Below, piece after piece: positions 62,221-64,000 of a stretch of 64,000 bases of DNA (positions within the stretch are counted from its first letter, which is position 1; the number at the start of each line of letters is the position of its first letter). The translations under genes and the position numbers were made by a program. The notes beneath the pieces are model-generated. The model saw nothing but the letters and a program-made list of their open reading frames with translations, did not search any database and was not told the origin of the DNA. This DNA comes from Vibrio aerogenes (GTDB lineage: Bacteria; Pseudomonadota; Gammaproteobacteria; Enterobacterales; Vibrionaceae): NCBI RefSeq assembly GCF_024346755.1, contig NZ_AP024861.1:2232001-2296000 (forward strand). Reading direction: 5' to 3'.

Positions 62221-63042
62221 TTACATTTGAGTCGTAGCAAGATAAGAGAATGCACACAAAAGACTGATCAGCGACTTCATGTCATTCGCCGTATACGTTA
62301 CTGTGCGGGCATCCAATTGCTCAACACCGGGAATCAAGGCAAACACATCTGCCATAACCGGTTTTACAGCACTAAGTTCAAGAATATATGGAGGCTGAAT
62401 CAGGCAATTATCTGTTTTGGTGAGATTTTTCACTGCATTGCTCGCTGCTACACGAATTTTTTCCTGAGCGTCTTTCGGGCTTAATGACTGAGCTGCAGTT
62501 GTTGATACCGCACGTTTAACGCAGCAATAGCTAACGCCCGGATAACGTGTTTCAACCCATTGCTGAAACTGATCGTCTCCGGAAACCAACAGCAAAGGTG
62601 TATTATTCTCCGACGCCGACGCATTGTATAAATCAAGCTCTGCCATCGGTTTTCCATTGACGACGACCCGGTAGAATCCTGCGCCATTTATAGTATGAGC
62701 CAGCACGCCTTTTTCTCCGGCGGCACTGTGATAACCAATACAAAACAGCCCGCCAAATGGTTCATTATCTATCCCTTCCACCATAGAAAAAGGACGGGGT
62801 TTACTCTGAACCAATTCCGCTCGTGGATCGATGTTGGCTGACCGTAGATTCGTCATCGAACCATGGCTATCCGCCACAACAACTTTAGTTGCTCCACCTT
62901 CAAAAGCGCCGGCTATAGCTGCGTTAACTTCCTGCTCCATCAGAGCTCTGGCTGATTCATATTCGGTATTACCGGCACGGCATTGCTGAGGTGAAACGAC
63001 TCCGGCAATACCTTCTATATCAGCTGAGATAAAAATATTCAT
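62221..63042 (-). CDS. M55-family D-aminopeptidase (DppA-like)
   Basis: 273 residues. FISADIEGIAGVV (metal Asp and Glu), VVVADSHGSMTNL (His), KPRPFSMVEGIDNEPFGGLFCIGYHS (second His) and AELDLYNASASENNTPLLLVSGDD correspond to the zinc ligands and loops of Bacillus DppA, which removes D-amino acids from the N-terminus of peptides. Its gene lies 11 bp after the P1 peptidase gene and 68 bp before the isoaspartyl peptidase gene: an operon for peptides carrying D- or iso-amino acids. Confidence 0.88.
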   Translation of the reverse strand: MNIFISADIEGIAGVVSPQQCRAGNTEYESARALMEQEVNAAIAGAFEGGATKVVVADSHGSMTNLRSANIDPRAELVQSKPRPFSMVEGIDNEPFGGLFCIGYHSAAGEKGVLAHTINGAGFYRVVVNGKPMAELDLYNASASENNTPLLLVSGDDQFQQWVETRYPGVSYCCVKRAVSTTAAQSLSPKDAQEKIRVAASNAVKNLTKTDNCLIQPPYILELSAVKPVMADVFALIPGVEQLDARTVTYTANDMKSLISLLCAFSYLATTQM

Positions 63043-63053
63043 AATTTCCCTGT

Positions 63054-64000
63054 TTAGTTAACACCGTTATGTTCATAGAGGTCTTGAAGAATGTCAGATA
63101 AAGCATAACGAGTGTGATCCTGAAATCCTGTCACCTGCGTCGCCTGCAGCAATGCGTCCAGTACTGCAGTTTCGGTTCCTTCAGCCGCAGCCCGTAACAA
63201 AAGTTCTAACTCACTATCACGAAGCTTCTTATCTTCTCCGGAGGTCGAAAATGCGACTGCAATATCTCCAGAACCATGCCCCCAATAGCTACCTAATCTT
63301 CCCAAACCTGCTCCCGCACGCTTAGCTATCCGCTTCAATTGACGCCCATCTAAAGACGCATCGGTCGCCATTAAAATAATGATGGAACCTTTATCTTCTT
63401 GCTCTGAATCTGTCTTCAGGTGAGTTTCAATAATATCGCCAAATGGCAGGCCTTCGAGACGTAATGCACTTAACGCACCAAAATTAGCGAGCACCAACAC
63501 ACCCACAGTCGCATTGAGCTCAGAGACATAACAAGAGCTGGTGCCTATGCCACCTTTGAGTGCAAAGCAACTCATGCCACGTCCGGCACCAACACTTCCT
63601 CTTTCAAACTTAACGCCAGTATTACGTAATGTATCAATAACCAGATTTTCGCTAACCGCCAGCGCCTGAATATCATTCAGATATCCATCATTACACTCAA
63701 GAACCAAAGGGTTTACCGTAGGTAATGAACGACCAATATCCGGGTTCTGCTCAATCATATATTGGACAGTGCCACTGAATGCCCTGCCAACACACAAAGT
63801 GTTCGTCAGTACTATTGGGGTTTCCAGTACACCCAGCTCTTCAATCTGAACCAGTCCGACTGGTTTAGCAAAACCATTTAATACAGCACAACCACAGGGA
63901 ACCGGACTCTGGTAAATATTATCCTGTACCGGTTGAATGACTGTCACACCAGTCTGACATTCACCAGAATCTAAGGTGGAATGGCCGACGGTTACACCGC
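63054..64000 (-). CDS. P1/S58-family Ntn peptidase (DmpA-like), 5' end outside window
   Basis: 297 residues from a GTG at 63947, but the frame stays open to the window edge and reads GVTVGHSTLDSGECQTGVTVI there, the conserved N-terminus of the family, so the real start is beyond 64000. VNPLVLECNDGYLNDI, RGSVGAGRGMSCFALKGGIGTSS, NATVGVLVLANFGALSAL and IIILMATDASLDGRQLKRIAKRAGAGLGRLGSYWGHGSGDIAVAFST are DmpA/BapA-like. It is an autocleaving aminopeptidase acting on D-, beta- or ordinary N-terminal residues. First visible gene of the peptidase operon. Confidence 0.88.
   Translation of the reverse strand, partial: GVTVGHSTLDSGECQTGVTVIQPVQDNIYQSPVPCGCAVLNGFAKPVGLVQIEELGVLETPIVLTNTLCVGRAFSGTVQYMIEQNPDIGRSLPTVNPLVLECNDGYLNDIQALAVSENLVIDTLRNTGVKFERGSVGAGRGMSCFALKGGIGTSSCYVSELNATVGVLVLANFGALSALRLEGLPFGDIIETHLKTDSEQEDKGSIIILMATDASLDGRQLKRIAKRAGAGLGRLGSYWGHGSGDIAVAFSTSGEDKKLRDSELELLLRAAAEGTETAVLDALLQATQVTGFQDHTRYALSDILQDLYEHNGVN

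Noticed and set aside
1..64000. CRISPR arrays, tRNA or rRNA genes
   Set aside because: No spaced identical repeats of CRISPR type and no cloverleaf or rRNA-like stretch was noticed on either strand.

Overview
The window looks like a chromosomal segment of a gammaproteobacterium, most likely Vibrionaceae. This is inferred from a YbiT-type ABC-F protein close to the enterobacterial form, a DUF6279-type lipoprotein, AcuI/YhdH, LysE/RhtB exporters, many LysR/TetR regulators, a moderate GC of roughly 48% in the backbone, and clearly AT-richer accessory patches. No rRNA, tRNA, CRISPR array or intact transposase gene was seen. Species assignment is not possible by eye.

Layout. 0-3.3 kb: end of a membrane protein, an MFS transporter, a LysE-type exporter and a divergent LysR gene broken by one in-frame stop. 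3.3-9.3 kb: an island in which three genes point to NAD/ADP-ribose chemistry. These are a giant LRR-Roc-COR-TIR protein, an ART-like protein preceded by a 58-residue ORF, and a NADAR protein. The first two are bracketed by a 45-bp imperfect direct repeat. 9.3-11 kb: a TetR regulator and acuI. 11-11.8 kb: a very AT-rich leader. 11.8-23.3 kb: the most striking locus, a tight seven-gene operon. It encodes an aminotransferase fused to an acyl-ACP-reductase-like domain, two PigC/rifampicin-phosphotransferase-like dikinases, a PssA-like CDP-alcohol phosphatidyltransferase, a CarS-like cytidylyltransferase, a phosphatidylserine-decarboxylase homologue and a UbiA-family prenyltransferase. It reads as a pathway for an unusual, possibly amine- or ether-bearing, phospholipid. 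23.3-31.7 kb: ordinary genes (GNAT, DUF6279 lipoprotein, HAD, LysE, L,D-transpeptidase, LysR, a YbjQ-YbjQ-M48 operon, GST/TetR pair).

31.7-51.1 kb: an accessory region studded with seven copies of a ~350-bp structured non-coding repeat (family A) and two copies of a related ~170-bp repeat (family B). It also holds two near-identical MNT-HEPN genes that bracket a reductive pyrimidine catabolism cluster: Fe-ADH, dihydropyrimidinase, carbamoyl-beta-alanine amidohydrolase, PreA, beta-alanine-type aminotransferase, LysR and an NCS1 transporter. A shared 31-bp palindromic operator ties the LysR/aminotransferase promoter to the transporter promoter. An orphan toxin-44/immunity-like pair lies at 49.5-50.3 kb. 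51.2-53.6 kb: a folate-independent methionine synthase pair (mesX, mesD) behind a perfect MetR-box match. 54-57.7 kb: an AraC regulator, an orphan long-form leuA and a HigB/HigA-type toxin-antitoxin pair. 57.8-61 kb: ybiT, a NIPSNAP protein and a GNAT. 61-64 kb: a truncated VOC gene abutting three peptidase genes (isoaspartyl peptidase, M55 D-aminopeptidase, P1/S58 peptidase running off the window).

Functionally the backbone is housekeeping and small-molecule handling. The operon at 11.8-23.3 kb and the TIR/ART/NADAR island are the parts with real claim to novelty. Assignments rest on motif reading only; no search was run.
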